Shown here piece by piece: positions 7,527-16,525 of a DNA stretch of 64,000 nucleotides (position 1 is its first letter; the number at the start of each line of letters is the position of its first letter). Under the pieces are notes generated by a model. It did not search any database, had not been told where the DNA came from, and worked only from the letters and a program-made list of their open reading frames with translations. The stretch covers positions 93,772 through 157,771 of the forward strand of contig JAJVHU010000010.1 in assembly GCA_022072505.1 (NCBI GenBank), read 5' to 3'. The DNA is from Phycisphaerae bacterium (GTDB taxonomy: Bacteria > Planctomycetota > Phycisphaerae > UBA1845). The translations under genes were made by a program, and so were the position numbers.

Positions 7527-9305
7527 ATGTCGATAATCCGCAGAAACGGTTCTCGCGCGGGGGCATTGTTGCTGGTGCTGGCCGTCGTCGGGTGGAGTGC
7601 CGGGCCATCCCTGGGGCTTGCCCCCCAGACCAAGTCGAAGGCGAAGGCCTCCAGCAGCGGGAGCACCCAGCCCGCCACGGCATCGAAGAAGTCGTCGTCC
7701 AGTTCCACCTCGTCAAGGCCGAGCGCCACGACTTCCCGGCCTTCGGCCGTGATGTCGCGGTCGGGCTCGACTTCGTCACGTCCGGCGTCGTCGTTCTCGA
7801 CGCCGACGCGCGCGCCCTCGCGCAGTTCGATCGGCTCACGACCGAGCTTGCCGACGAGTTCGGTGAGTTCGACCCGGCCTTCGGTTTCGCCCCAGGCGTC
7901 GCGAGGGAGAACACCCTCATCGTGGGCGAGTGCGGGTTCAACGTTGTCTCGCTCCGGGCTGGGTACGCCGTCGCCGGCGCGGATCTCGCGTCCGTCGAGT
8001 TTGCAGTCGCAACGGCCGGTTCCGGCAAGCCCCTCGCGGTTCACGGGTTCGCTGCGTGCCCCGTCGTCGGCGCAAGCCCAGAGCCGTAGTCCGTCTTTGA
8101 TCTCCCCGTCACGACCGTCACTGGCAATTCGACCCGACCTTGCCGGAGGAACCGAGCGTCCGATCCCGCGCGAGCCGGCTGCACGTCTCGGGACATCGAG
8201 CGGGATTACACGACCCCCGTCGGGCTTCGCGGCCGGCGCTGCGACAATCGCGCCGGATCGCCGCCCGCTTGCGTCGCCCGGATCGCGGCCGGTTTCGTCG
8301 GATATGCGCGCCCCGCGGGCGGCCGCGCCGAGCGGCAAGCGACCTGCGGTTGCGCCTGTATTGGAGTTGGACAAAGGCGACGTTGACGAGGCGGGACGTG
8401 GACTCGACGTGTTCGTCGGGGCCGGATCGCCGGGGCGCGGAGGCGGGTGTGAGTGCCGCGGGGGTTGCGGGGTCATCTGTGTTCGCGGCGCCCGCGTTAC
8501 TTCGTGCGTCACGCTCGGCGCCCGAGGCGTGGGCGGAGACTGCGGCTTCGTCGTCAAGGACGCGCTGTGTTTCGACCCGACCTGGTACGCCTGTCATACC
8601 CCGCGTTACACGACGTGCGGGCGGATCGGCTGGTATGACTGGAACCGTCATTATTCCTACGACGTTCGCTACGTGGACCCCTTCGGGTGGAACCTCGTTC
8701 CGGCGGAATACGTTTACGTGTCCGATCCGCAGGTTTTTGTGATTGACGACGCCGGGGCGTCGATCCACGCGCTTTCCGAGACGATCGCGCCGCCGGCAGA
8801 CGCACCGTCGTCAGAGGGCGACGACGTCATCCGCTTCACGACGATCACGCCGGGAGCGGACCCGCTGATCGACGAAGCCGTCGCCGCGTTCTCGTCCGGG
8901 CAATATGTTGAAGCCCGGCGCTTGTTCGCGCGAGCGGCGGTACGTGATCCGGGCGATCCTTATGCCCGGCTTTTGTACGCCCTGACGTGGGTTGCGGAGG
9001 GGGATTACACGCTGGCGTACCTCTCCACCTACGCGGCGCTGACGCAGGCGGAGGACATCCTGACGCAACCGCTGGATCTGTCGCCGCTGTATCCGGATGC
9101 GGGAGTGCTCGACGAGCAACTCGCCCGGCTGACCTGGTACGTGACGGAGCATCCCGACGACGGCGAGGCGCGCTTCCTGCTGGCGTACCTGTTCTTCACG
9201 ATCGAAGACGTGCCGGCGGCTCGGATCGTGCTTGAGCCGGTGTCGGTCGCCGAGGCGGACGGACTGACGGCGCGCCTGGCGGAAGTGCTGAGCCGTCTGC
9301 CGTGA
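7527..9305 (+). CDS. Secreted protein with a Ser/Arg/Pro-rich linker and a TPR-like C-terminus
   Basis: The product has 592 residues. The ATG at 7527 follows GAGGAG. Residues 1-30 are a signal peptide (ALLLVLAVVGWSAGPSLG). Residues about 35-250 are low-complexity, rich in Ser, Arg, Pro and Thr, with many SRPS/SSRP motifs. Then come a cysteine/glycine-rich stretch (GGGCECRGGCGVICV) and a Trp/Tyr-rich block (GWYDWNRHYSYDVRYVDPFG). The last 150 residues (AVAAFSSGQYVEARRLFARA, and similar) look like two or three TPR-type helical hairpins. I do not recognise the family. The architecture suggests an exported protein tethered by a flexible basic linker, perhaps interacting with the cell surface. It has a strong promoter of its own. 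Confidence 0.75.
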   Translation: MSIIRRNGSRAGALLLVLAVVGWSAGPSLGLAPQTKSKAKASSSGSTQPATASKKSSSSSTSSRPSATTSRPSAVMSRSGSTSSRPASSFSTPTRAPSRSSIGSRPSLPTSSVSSTRPSVSPQASRGRTPSSWASAGSTLSRSGLGTPSPARISRPSSLQSQRPVPASPSRFTGSLRAPSSAQAQSRSPSLISPSRPSLAIRPDLAGGTERPIPREPAARLGTSSGITRPPSGFAAGAATIAPDRRPLASPGSRPVSSDMRAPRAAAPSGKRPAVAPVLELDKGDVDEAGRGLDVFVGAGSPGRGGGCECRGGCGVICVRGARVTSCVTLGARGVGGDCGFVVKDALCFDPTWYACHTPRYTTCGRIGWYDWNRHYSYDVRYVDPFGWNLVPAEYVYVSDPQVFVIDDAGASIHALSETIAPPADAPSSEGDDVIRFTTITPGADPLIDEAVAAFSSGQYVEARRLFARAAVRDPGDPYARLLYALTWVAEGDYTLAYLSTYAALTQAEDILTQPLDLSPLYPDAGVLDEQLARLTWYVTEHPDDGEARFLLAYLFFTIEDVPAARIVLEPVSVAEADGLTARLAEVLSRLP

Positions 9306-9362
9306 CGGCGAGAGACGACGCGATCCTGGACAAGTCGCCGGGGGGCGCTGAAAGTACGCGCG

Positions 9363-10475
9363 ATGTCGGATGCGGAAGCTTCAGCGTCGGGCGGCATCGC
9401 GTCCGGTTTCCGCCGGTTGACGCTGGATGATCTGGATTACGTTCTGCCGGAGTCGTTGATCGCGCAGCAGCCGGTCGAGCCTCGGGACGCGGCGCGTCTG
9501 CTGGTCGTCGGACCGGGTGACGCGATCGCGGAGGCCCGCGTCGCGGATCTGCCGCGGTTTTTGCGTCCGGGCGATCTGCTGGTGCTCAACGACACGCGCG
9601 TCGTTGCGGCGCGGTTTTTCCTCCGGCGCACGAGCGGCGGGCGCGTCGAGGGACTGTTCCTGCGGGAGCAAACCCCGGGGCGCTGGGAGGTTCTGCTTCG
9701 GAACGCGGGACGATGCCGCGAAGGCGAGCGGCTTTCCTTCGAGACGGAGTGTTCACGTCCACCCGCTGTGACGCTGCGAGAGCGCGGGGATGACGGGCAC
9801 TGGTTGATTGAGGTGACGCCTCCGCACCGGGCGGCGGACGTCCTCGCGCTCGTTGGAATGACGCCGCTGCCGCCTTACATCCGGCGAGACGCCGGCGCGC
9901 TGCGCGCCCTCGAAGTAACGGACCGCGAGCGTTATCAGACGGTTTATGCGAAGTCGCCTGGGGCGGCGGCCGCCCCGACCGCGGGGCTTCATTTCACTCC
10001 GGAGCTTCTCGCGGCGCTGAGGCGGCGGGGGATAGAGCAAGCCTTCGTGACGCTGCACGTCGGGGAGGGGACGTTCAAACCGGTGACAGCCGACCGCCTT
10101 GAGGACCACGTCATGCACGCGGAGTCGTTCGACCTGCCGGAGGCGACGGTCGAGGCGATCCGGCGCTGCCGCGAGCGCGGCGGTCGGGTGACGGCGGTCG
10201 GGACGACGACGGTGCGCGTGCTGGAATCGTGCGTCGATAAGGCTGGGACTCTGGTTCCCCGGAGCGGGCAGACGCGCCTTTTCATCCTGCCGCCCTTCCG
10301 ATTCCGGACCGTGGATGTGCTCCTGACGAATTTCCACCTTCCGCGCAGCACGTTGCTGGCGCTGGTGATGGCGTTCGGGGGGGTGGAACGGATCCGGGCG
10401 GCCTACCGGCGGGCAGTCGAGACGGGCTGCCGCTTTTACAGTTACGGCGACGCGATGCTCGTTTTTCCGGCGTGA
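9363..10475 (+). CDS. queA: S-adenosylmethionine:tRNA ribosyltransferase-isomerase
   Basis: The 370-residue product catalyses the penultimate step of queuosine synthesis, transferring and isomerising the ribosyl group of SAM onto 7-aminomethyl-7-deazaguanine in tRNA. Conserved features in order are DYVLPESLIAQQPVEPRDAARLLVV, FLRPGDLLVLNDTRVVAARF, the YAKSPGAAAAPTAGLHFTPE signature, THVGEGTFKPV-like LHVGEGTFKPVTADRLEDHV and RLFILPPFRFRTVDVLLTNF. The start at 9363 gives about 17 extra N-terminal residues before the conserved part, so a later start is possible. The nearby tRNA-Tyr is a natural queuosine substrate, but adjacency may be chance. Confidence 0.96.
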   Translation: MSDAEASASGGIASGFRRLTLDDLDYVLPESLIAQQPVEPRDAARLLVVGPGDAIAEARVADLPRFLRPGDLLVLNDTRVVAARFFLRRTSGGRVEGLFLREQTPGRWEVLLRNAGRCREGERLSFETECSRPPAVTLRERGDDGHWLIEVTPPHRAADVLALVGMTPLPPYIRRDAGALRALEVTDRERYQTVYAKSPGAAAAPTAGLHFTPELLAALRRRGIEQAFVTLHVGEGTFKPVTADRLEDHVMHAESFDLPEATVEAIRRCRERGGRVTAVGTTTVRVLESCVDKAGTLVPRSGQTRLFILPPFRFRTVDVLLTNFHLPRSTLLALVMAFGGVERIRAAYRRAVETGCRFYSYGDAMLVFPA

Positions 10476-10650
10476 ACCGCGGTTTCCTCAGGCCGCTTCC
10501 TGAGATGCTCGCGGCGCGTGGGGGGCGGCGTCGCACACCCGGGAGCGGATTCCGCTGGCTTCCGACGGGTTCACAGGCTAAAGTTCTCCGGGAGAGGAGG
10601 ATCGCGCAGCGACGAACCTGCCCTCCTCGGATGTAGGAAAGGGTTGGAAC

Positions 10651-10830
10651 ATGAAAGCGATCAAACTCCTGCTGGTGCTCGGAGTCATCGGCGCCATCGC
10701 GTTCGCCGTCAGCAAGATGGGCGGGCGGGAAGATTCAAACTCGTCAGCGCGTGACGACAAGGCCAAGGCGACGGGCGGCGTGGCGCTGGAGGAGAAGTAC
10801 GGCTTCACCAGCCAGCAGGCCGGCGGTTGA
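10651..10830 (+). CDS. Small single-pass membrane protein
   Basis: A 59-residue product starts at an ATG preceded by AGGAAAGG. Residues 3-21 form a hydrophobic helix (IKLLLVLGVIGAIAFAVS), followed by a short charged tail (KMGGREDSNSSARDDKAKA) ending KYGFTSQQAGG. It has the look of a small inner-membrane-anchored protein. I do not recognise the family. It stands between queA and the sulfatase-like gene. The 224 bases after it show nothing identifiable. Confidence 0.55.
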   Translation: MKAIKLLLVLGVIGAIAFAVSKMGGREDSNSSARDDKAKATGGVALEEKYGFTSQQAGG

Positions 10831-11054
10831 TCGGCCCTGCAATACGCGCCGATTCCGCACGTTCCCCTTCTCGTGCCGAGAAACGCTGAGCCGGGCGATC
10901 CCTGTCTGCTGGCGCCCGGATTCCGTGGTTCGATGCGGGCCAGTTCCTCCTCGCGCGGACTTGCGGACCGGACCGGCGGCACGAAACTGACGATACTCCG
11001 ATAACCGGATGCGCCGATCCAAGGTTGAATCGGTGCGCGCAAGGGAAGAGAGAG

Positions 11055-12845
11055 ATGAGCAGAGCACACATGAAGAAGCGCCTTGCATTTGCGTTCCCGG
11101 TCGTTCTTGCCGCGTTGGCGGTCCTGATCGGCGTGATGGGTCAGGCCGCGCCGCAGGGCAAGCCCGCCGGTTCCGAGGAAGCGCCGCACGGCGGCGTGCT
11201 GAAGGGCAAGAACCTCATCCTGATTACGCTGGACACGACCCGCGCCGACCACATCACCTGTTACGGAGGCCCGCAGGGGCTGACGCCGAACATTGACGCG
11301 ATCGCCGCGGACGGGACGCTGTTCCTGAAGGCTTACAGTCAGACGAACGTGACGAACCCGAGTCACACGGCGATCCTGACGGGCCTGCGGGCGATCGACT
11401 CCCGCATCTTCAACAATCAGACGACGTTCACCTGGGTCAGTCCGGACGCGGACACCCTGGGGCGCGCGTTCCAGCGGGCGGGTTACCGCACGGCCGGGTT
11501 CCCCGCGACGCCGCACCTGTCGAACGAGCCCGAGTGCCTCGGCATGACGGGGTTCGATCATTACCCGAACGTTCCGAAGGGCGGCGGGTTCGACGCCCGG
11601 CAGATCGTGGACAACACGATCGAGTGGATCCAAGGCGAGTCGGACAAGCCCTTCTTCGCGTGGGTCCACTTCTTTGATCCGCACATGAAGTACTGGCCTC
11701 CGGAAGAGTACCGCAACCAGTTTTATCCGAAGGACAAGGATCCGACGGCGGGCGACGCGCCGCCGCTGGAGCAAAACGACGATTTCAAGCGGTCGCCGGA
11801 AATCGTGACGGACCAGTTCGGCAAGGTGCGCGACCTGACGTACCCCACGGCGCTCTACCAGGGCGAAGTGCGCTACACCGACGAGGAAGTCGGGCGGCTG
11901 ATCAAGTTCCTCAAGGGCGCGGGCCTTTATGAGAACACGGGGATCGTGCTGGTGGCGGACCACGGCGAGAGCCTCGGGGATCACAACGTCTACTACGATC
12001 ACTACGGTTTGTTCGAGGCGTCGGTGCATATTCCGTATCTGATGCGTTTTCCGGGGGTGCCGGGCGGAAACAAGGTGACGGATTTCGTCACGCACGTGGA
12101 TCTCGCGCCGACGATCAACCACCTTTACGGGTTGACCTTCCGCCAGCGCCTTGCGTCGATGCACGGGGTGAACCTGGCGCCCACGCTCTTCCGCGAGACG
12201 AATCCGAAGCTGGCGGCCCGCCCGGCGACGGTGCATGAGGACGCCTACAACCGCCAGGTGATGGTGCGCAAGGGGCCGTGGAAGCTGATCCAGATGATCG
12301 AGGGTCCGAAGTATGAGTGGGCGGACGTCCTGCTCTTCAACCTTGACGAGGATCCGCAGGAGAAAACCAACCTGGCCGAGTCCAAGCCCGAGGTCGTCGC
12401 GGACCTCTCGCAGTACCTCAAGAACTGGCTCAAGATCGGCAAGGTTTCTCTCCGCAATCCGAAACCGGACGATCCGAAGGATCGGGCGAAGCAGGAAGAG
12501 GCGATCAAGAATCTGATCGCCATCGGTTACGCGGAAGCGGGCGAAGGCGCGGATGACGAAAACGCCGCCGCCAAGCCGCCTCCGTTTGCGGTCAATGAGT
12601 ACAAGGATTTCCTGTTCAAGCTCGATCTGAAGCTCACGTCCGATCAGAAAAAGCGCATCGAGAAGGTCATCGACGATGCGAAAACCAACCTCCGCAAAGC
12701 CAACGCCGCGAAGGACGCCGCCGAGGCGAAGAAGATACGCACGCAGATGCGCCTTGACGTCGCGGACGTCTTGACGGACGAGCAGAACCTCAAGGTCAAC
12801 GAGGCGATCACGCTGGAGCTGTTGAAGCGCAAGGACGGCGAGTGA
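11055..12845 (+). CDS. Exported sulfatase-superfamily hydrolase with Thr/His in the nucleophile motif
   Basis: The product has 596 residues from the ATG at 11055 after GGAAGAG; an ATG at 11070 begins the signal sequence MKKRLAFAFPVVLAALAVL and is an alternative. NLILITLDTTRADHITCYGG supplies the first metal aspartates, and VLVADHGESLGDH the later metal ligands, as in alkaline-phosphatase-superfamily sulfatases. The segment aligned with the CxPxR formylglycine signature reads TNPSH. The nucleophile would therefore be Thr and the Arg is His, so cleavage of phosphate-type esters, or a non-formylglycine mechanism, is as likely as sulfatase activity. Residues about 510-596 add a charged helical tail with LTSDQKKRIEKVIDD and VLTDEQNLKVNE, resembling Spy/CpxP-type helices. 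Confidence 0.85.
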   Translation: MSRAHMKKRLAFAFPVVLAALAVLIGVMGQAAPQGKPAGSEEAPHGGVLKGKNLILITLDTTRADHITCYGGPQGLTPNIDAIAADGTLFLKAYSQTNVTNPSHTAILTGLRAIDSRIFNNQTTFTWVSPDADTLGRAFQRAGYRTAGFPATPHLSNEPECLGMTGFDHYPNVPKGGGFDARQIVDNTIEWIQGESDKPFFAWVHFFDPHMKYWPPEEYRNQFYPKDKDPTAGDAPPLEQNDDFKRSPEIVTDQFGKVRDLTYPTALYQGEVRYTDEEVGRLIKFLKGAGLYENTGIVLVADHGESLGDHNVYYDHYGLFEASVHIPYLMRFPGVPGGNKVTDFVTHVDLAPTINHLYGLTFRQRLASMHGVNLAPTLFRETNPKLAARPATVHEDAYNRQVMVRKGPWKLIQMIEGPKYEWADVLLFNLDEDPQEKTNLAESKPEVVADLSQYLKNWLKIGKVSLRNPKPDDPKDRAKQEEAIKNLIAIGYAEAGEGADDENAAAKPPPFAVNEYKDFLFKLDLKLTSDQKKRIEKVIDDAKTNLRKANAAKDAAEAKKIRTQMRLDVADVLTDEQNLKVNEAITLELLKRKDGE

Positions 12846-13021
12846 CCCCGACGATCCGCCGGTTTCGGGCGTCGGGGGCGGCGTTGCAGGGGTTGGCGAT
12901 CCTCCCCTGGCGCCGGGATTCGCGAATCCGTTGTCCTGGAGCCGCAGCGCGGGGTTCCACCGCGCACGTGCGGACCGGATCCGCGATCCGAAGTCAGGCA
13001 ATGAACCCGCAATTCGGGGCG

Positions 13022-13306
13022 CTAGCGCCGGACGGCGAAGGTCTGATACTCTCCGGTTGCCGGTGACTCGGTGCGATCGGCGCCTTGAATGTTCGCCTCG
13101 AGGGCGGCTTGGACGCGCCGCTCAAGTTCGTCGAGGGCGTCGGCCTTGCCTTCGGCGACCAGTTCGACCCGTCCGTCCGCGAGGTTGCGGACGTACCCGG
13201 TGACGGCCAGCCCGCGCGCCGCGTCGACGGTCGTCGCCCGGAACCCGACACCCTGGACTCGGCCCCGGTAAAGGACGGTGCGACGGAGGATCGCCGGCGT
13301 GTTCAT
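13022..13306 (-). CDS. acyP: Acylphosphatase
   Basis: The 94-residue product starts at the ATG at 13306; a GTG seven codons upstream (13327) is an alternative. It hydrolyses acyl phosphates such as carbamoyl or 1,3-bisphosphoglycerate in the cytoplasm. The signature GRVQGVGFRATTVDAA supplies the phosphate-binding loop and catalytic Arg, and GYVRNLADGRVELVAEG supplies the catalytic Asn. Size and motif order match the family exactly. It is convergent with the sulfatase-like gene; the 176 bases between them contain no recognisable gene. Confidence 0.94.
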   Translation of the reverse strand: MNTPAILRRTVLYRGRVQGVGFRATTVDAARGLAVTGYVRNLADGRVELVAEGKADALDELERRVQAALEANIQGADRTESPATGEYQTFAVRR

Positions 13307-13344
13307 CGAGGCTGTCTCGTTAACCACGCGACCCGGGATGTCCC

Positions 13345-13515
13345 TCAGGCGACGCGCTCGATCCGCAACACTTCGAGTCCCTTGTAATTCGCAAACCGAC
13401 GGAGCAACTGCTCGGCCTGCCGCTCGTCATCGGCCTGAAGCTTGTAATGCCGGACGGGTCCGGGGTTCTTCTCGCCCTCGACGTGGTACTTGTAGTAAAT
13501 CACGAACGTTTTCAT
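13345..13515 (-). CDS. Small hypothetical protein (56 residues)
   Basis: The product begins MKTFVIYYKYHVEGEKNPGP and ends LRIERVA. It starts at the ATG at 13515, preceded by GGGAG eleven bases upstream. It is compact and charged, with a predicted beta-strand, a linker (PVRHYKLQADD) and a helix (ERQAEQLLRRFANY). It lies just upstream of acyP on the same strand with a 38-base gap, so the two may be co-transcribed. I do not recognise the family. The longer antisense frame extending upstream is a shadow of the lipid kinase gene. Confidence 0.6.
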   Translation of the reverse strand: MKTFVIYYKYHVEGEKNPGPVRHYKLQADDERQAEQLLRRFANYKGLEVLRIERVA

Positions 13516-13794
13516 GTTTCGGCGCACTCCCGCGGATCCTCGCGCTTCCAGGTCGGCGGCGCAAGCCCCCCGCGACGACGGGGTTCGCCCGCCGTCCTTT
13601 GAGGGGGCGGCATTGTAGCATCGGTCCGCCGTCGGGATAGACCTCGAACCCGCGTCGCCCCCTTGTTCCTCCGGCCCGTGCGAACCTGCCGCCAACCGGG
13701 CGCCGGGCAGACGAGCGGCGTCGCGTTGGCGGGTGCGCGACGCGCGGATACCCTTGCCTCGCCGCGCGGGCGGAGCTCGGCGGTCGAATTTTCC

Positions 13795-14724
13795 TTGAAG
13801 ATCATCGGCATCGCCAACCCGGTCTCCGGTCGTCGCGGCAAGCGGGACTTGCTCGACGATATTCAGGCGTGCGCGATGCGGCGCGGGGCGGAGTTCGCCT
13901 GGCGCTGGTCGCAATCCGCGGGGGACGCCGCGCGCCTCGCCGCGCAGTCCGATGACGCGGACGTGATCGTCGTCGCCGGCGGAGACGGAACGATCAACGA
14001 TGTCGTCAACGGTCTGAAGGGGCGCGGGACGCCGCTGGTCGTTGTTCCGCTGGGGACCGAGAATATTCTTGCGAAGGAGTTCGGGTTTCCGGCGACCGCG
14101 GACGCCGTCGTCCGCCGGGCGCTTGAGGGGCGTCCGCTCACGATCGACGCCGGGTCGGTGAACGCGAGGCGCTTCCTGATCGTAGTGGGCGTCGGGTTCG
14201 ATGCGGAGGTGGTGCATCGCCTGGCGGACGTGCGGAAGGGGCATATCAGCCACGCAACGTATCTGGGACCGCTGCTGTCGGCTTTTGCGCGTCACGAGTT
14301 TCCGCGGCTGATCGTCGAGGTGGACGATGTCCGCGTGTTCGAGTCGCGGGGGCTGGCGTTGATCGGAAATCTGTCGCGGTATTCGATGGGGTTGCGGATT
14401 CTGAACCGGGCGTCGCCGGACGACGGTCTGCTGGACGTCTGCGCGTTGCCGTGCGGCTCGCGCGGGCGCCTTCTGATGCACGCGTTCGACCTCGCGCGCG
14501 GGCGTCACACGGAGCGGACCGGCGAGGGGGTCGTCTACGCGCGAGGCGCCCGCATCCGCATCGACTCGCCGGACGCAGCGCCCGTGGAGGTGGACGGCGA
14601 GCCGGCAGGGGCGCTGCCGGTCGAGTGCCGCGTCCACCCGGGAGACGTGCGGCTCCTCGTGGATCCGCGAGATCCCGCGTTCCCGGTCCGCTGGAACGGT
14701 CGAGAGGGTTGCGTCCCGTGTTGA
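13795..14724 (+). CDS. Diacylglycerol/sphingosine-kinase-like lipid kinase
   Basis: The frame is open from 13663, but homologous sequence begins at KIIGIANPVSGRRGKRD, so I take the TTG at 13795 (309 residues); no clear ribosome site decides this. The ANPVSGRRGK loop, DVIVVAGGDGTINDVVNGL (the GGDGT nucleotide motif) and LVVVPLGTENILAKEFG place it in the DAGK catalytic family. The C-terminal half has the beta-sandwich with PAPVEVDGEPAG-like DGE motif. Such enzymes phosphorylate diacylglycerol or other lipids with ATP at the membrane. The typical PLGTxNDFA is PLGTENILA here, as in the YegS-like branch. Its stop overlaps the start of mtfA. Confidence 0.88.
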   Translation: MKIIGIANPVSGRRGKRDLLDDIQACAMRRGAEFAWRWSQSAGDAARLAAQSDDADVIVVAGGDGTINDVVNGLKGRGTPLVVVPLGTENILAKEFGFPATADAVVRRALEGRPLTIDAGSVNARRFLIVVGVGFDAEVVHRLADVRKGHISHATYLGPLLSAFARHEFPRLIVEVDDVRVFESRGLALIGNLSRYSMGLRILNRASPDDGLLDVCALPCGSRGRLLMHAFDLARGRHTERTGEGVVYARGARIRIDSPDAAPVEVDGEPAGALPVECRVHPGDVRLLVDPRDPAFPVRWNGREGCVPC

Positions 14725-15626
14725 AGTGGTTTCGCAACTGGCTGGGCGGTGTCGGGCGCGCCGACCCCGGCGGATCGGCGCGCTTCGACTCCGCGTGGGA
14801 GGACATTCTCGTCCGGGAGGTCGAGTTCTACCTCGCGCTGCCGTCCGAACATCGGGCGCAGTTGCGGGATCTCATCGCGCGGTTCATCGCCGGGAAGCGA
14901 TGGTGGGGCGCGGAGGGGCTGGAAGTCACGGACGAGATGCGGGTGATCGTCGCGGCGTTCGCGTGCCTGCTCGTGCTCGGCTCGCCCGAGCTGGGGCTTT
15001 ACCCGCGGACGAAGGAGGTCATCCTGTTTCCGCGGGAGTTCGGCGACCGCGTCGAAGCCGTCGGTCCCGACGGGCGGCGCTACGACGTCGAGGATCTCCT
15101 GCTCGGCGAGACGCACTACCGCGGTCCGGTGCTGCTGGCGTGGGACAGCATCAAGCCGCCGCTTCGACGATCGCGCCGCCGCCAGCCGCCGGTCCGTCGC
15201 CGCGGCGGCGAGGATCGAACCGACGGCACGGCGACCGCTGAGTCGCGACCGAGCCGGTCCGAACCGGGGATCCCCCGGGAGTCGCCCGCCTACGGCGACG
15301 TCATCCTTCATGAGTTCGCGCACGCGCTCGACTCGCTCGACGGACTCTGGGATGGAACGCCGCCGCTGGGGACGGACGAGAAGCTGCGGGAGTGGGCGAA
15401 GGTGTTCGACGAGGAGTACCGGACGCTGGTGCGGGCGACCGAGCGGGGGCGTCGCACCTTCCTCGACCCTTACGGCGCGGAAGACCCGACGGAGTTCTTC
15501 GCCGTCGCGGCGGAGGCGTTTTTTCTGGACGCCGACCGGATGCGGAAGACGCACCCCCGGTTGTACGACGTGCTCGCCGACTTTTTCAGGTTGGATCCGG
15601 CGGCGTGGACGCCCGCCGGACGCTGA
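14718..15626 (+). CDS. mtfA: MtfA-family zinc peptidase with an arginine-rich insertion
   Basis: The product has 302 residues from the GTG at 14718, nine bases after GAGAGGG; it overlaps the lipid kinase by 7 bases, so the two are coupled. MtfA is a zinc aminopeptidase that in enterobacteria binds the Mlc repressor. HEFAHALDSLDG gives the HExxH zinc site, and PTEFFAVAAEAFF the downstream glutamate ligand helix. The flanking LPREFGD-like VILFPREFGD and VLLAWDSIK match the family. Between WDSIK and the HEFAH strand lies an unusual stretch of about 45 residues rich in Arg, Pro and Gly (residues about 150-195), which the usual proteins lack. Confidence 0.88.
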   Translation: MLKWFRNWLGGVGRADPGGSARFDSAWEDILVREVEFYLALPSEHRAQLRDLIARFIAGKRWWGAEGLEVTDEMRVIVAAFACLLVLGSPELGLYPRTKEVILFPREFGDRVEAVGPDGRRYDVEDLLLGETHYRGPVLLAWDSIKPPLRRSRRRQPPVRRRGGEDRTDGTATAESRPSRSEPGIPRESPAYGDVILHEFAHALDSLDGLWDGTPPLGTDEKLREWAKVFDEEYRTLVRATERGRRTFLDPYGAEDPTEFFAVAAEAFFLDADRMRKTHPRLYDVLADFFRLDPAAWTPAGR

Positions 15627-15793
15627 AATCGTCCCGCCGCCGCGGTGAACCGGCTCTCATGCGCAATTCACGCCGGGCGGAAGGGGACGGGTTCTACAAT
15701 CACGCGACGCCTCGCCACGCCCGGCGCTGCGCCGCGTAACCCGCCCTCGTCCGCGGTCGTCGGCGGTTGGCCGGGCATGAAAGGGATGATACG

Positions 15794-16525
15794 ATGATGA
15801 CGTTGCAGCCTCTCGGGGACGCGGGGACGACGGATCATGCAATGCGGATCCTCCTCATCGAAGACAATCCGAAGATGACGGCCTTCATCCGTCAGGGGCT
15901 GGCCGAGCACGGGTACGCCGTGGACGTGGCGATGACCGCGACGGAGGGCGAGACGATCGCCACGTCGCAGGATTACGCCGCCATCATTCTGGACATCATG
16001 CTGCCCGAGGGCGACGGAGTGGAGGTCTGCCGGCGGTTGCGCCACGGCGGGCGTGCGACGCCGGTGCTGCTGCTCACCGCGCTGTCCACGACGGCCGACA
16101 AGGTCCGCGGACTCGACGCCGGGGCGGATGATTACCTCACCAAGCCGTTTGAGTTCGAGGAACTGCTGGCGCGGATCCGGGCCCTGCTGCGCCGGGGTCA
16201 GGCGCAGGAGGCGTCGTTTCTTCGGTTTCACGACCTTCAGATGGACCTGCTGTCGCGGGTCGTGAAACGTGACAACCGGACGATCCGCCTGACCTCGCGG
16301 GAGTTCGCCCTGCTCGAAGTGTTCATGAGGAATCCGAACCGCGTGTTGTCGCGAACGATGATCGGACAGCAGGTCTGGGAGATGGACTTCGTCTCGGACA
16401 GCAACGTCATCGACGTGTACGTCAGCATGTTGCGGCGCAAGATCGACCGTGACTTCCCGGACAAGCTCATTCACACGATCATCGGCGCCGGGTACATGCT
16501 CAGCCCGTCGGAGCCCGCGCCTTGA
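15794..16525 (+). CDS. OmpR-family response regulator
   Basis: The product has 243 residues from the ATG at 15794, which follows AAAGGGA by seven bases; a start at 15842 (MRILLIEDNPKM) would remove 16 residues that precede the receiver domain. The receiver has the acidic pair in LLIEDN, the phospho-acceptor Asp in IILDIMLPEGDG, the conserved Thr-position LLLTAL and the Lys of DDYLTKPFEFEELL. The C-terminal winged helix (LTSREFALLEVFMRNPNRVL ... SNVIDVYVSMLRRKID) binds DNA. It overlaps the kinase gene by four bases, so the two form a cognate pair. Their target genes are not evident here. Confidence 0.95.
   Translation: MMTLQPLGDAGTTDHAMRILLIEDNPKMTAFIRQGLAEHGYAVDVAMTATEGETIATSQDYAAIILDIMLPEGDGVEVCRRLRHGGRATPVLLLTALSTTADKVRGLDAGADDYLTKPFEFEELLARIRALLRRGQAQEASFLRFHDLQMDLLSRVVKRDNRTIRLTSREFALLEVFMRNPNRVLSRTMIGQQVWEMDFVSDSNVIDVYVSMLRRKIDRDFPDKLIHTIIGAGYMLSPSEPAP

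Noticed and set aside
7181-8557. 458-codon minus-strand frame crossing tRNA-Tyr
   Set aside because: It runs through the tRNA and a strong plus-strand promoter, and is antisense to the Ser/Arg/Pro linker.
10578-13001. 807-codon minus-strand frame
   Set aside because: Antisense to the sulfatase-like gene; the translated composition is a leucine/arginine shadow with no domain.
13345-14637. 430-codon minus-strand frame ending in the 56-residue small protein
   Set aside because: Only the last 56 codons have a ribosome site and protein-like sequence; the rest is antisense to the lipid kinase.
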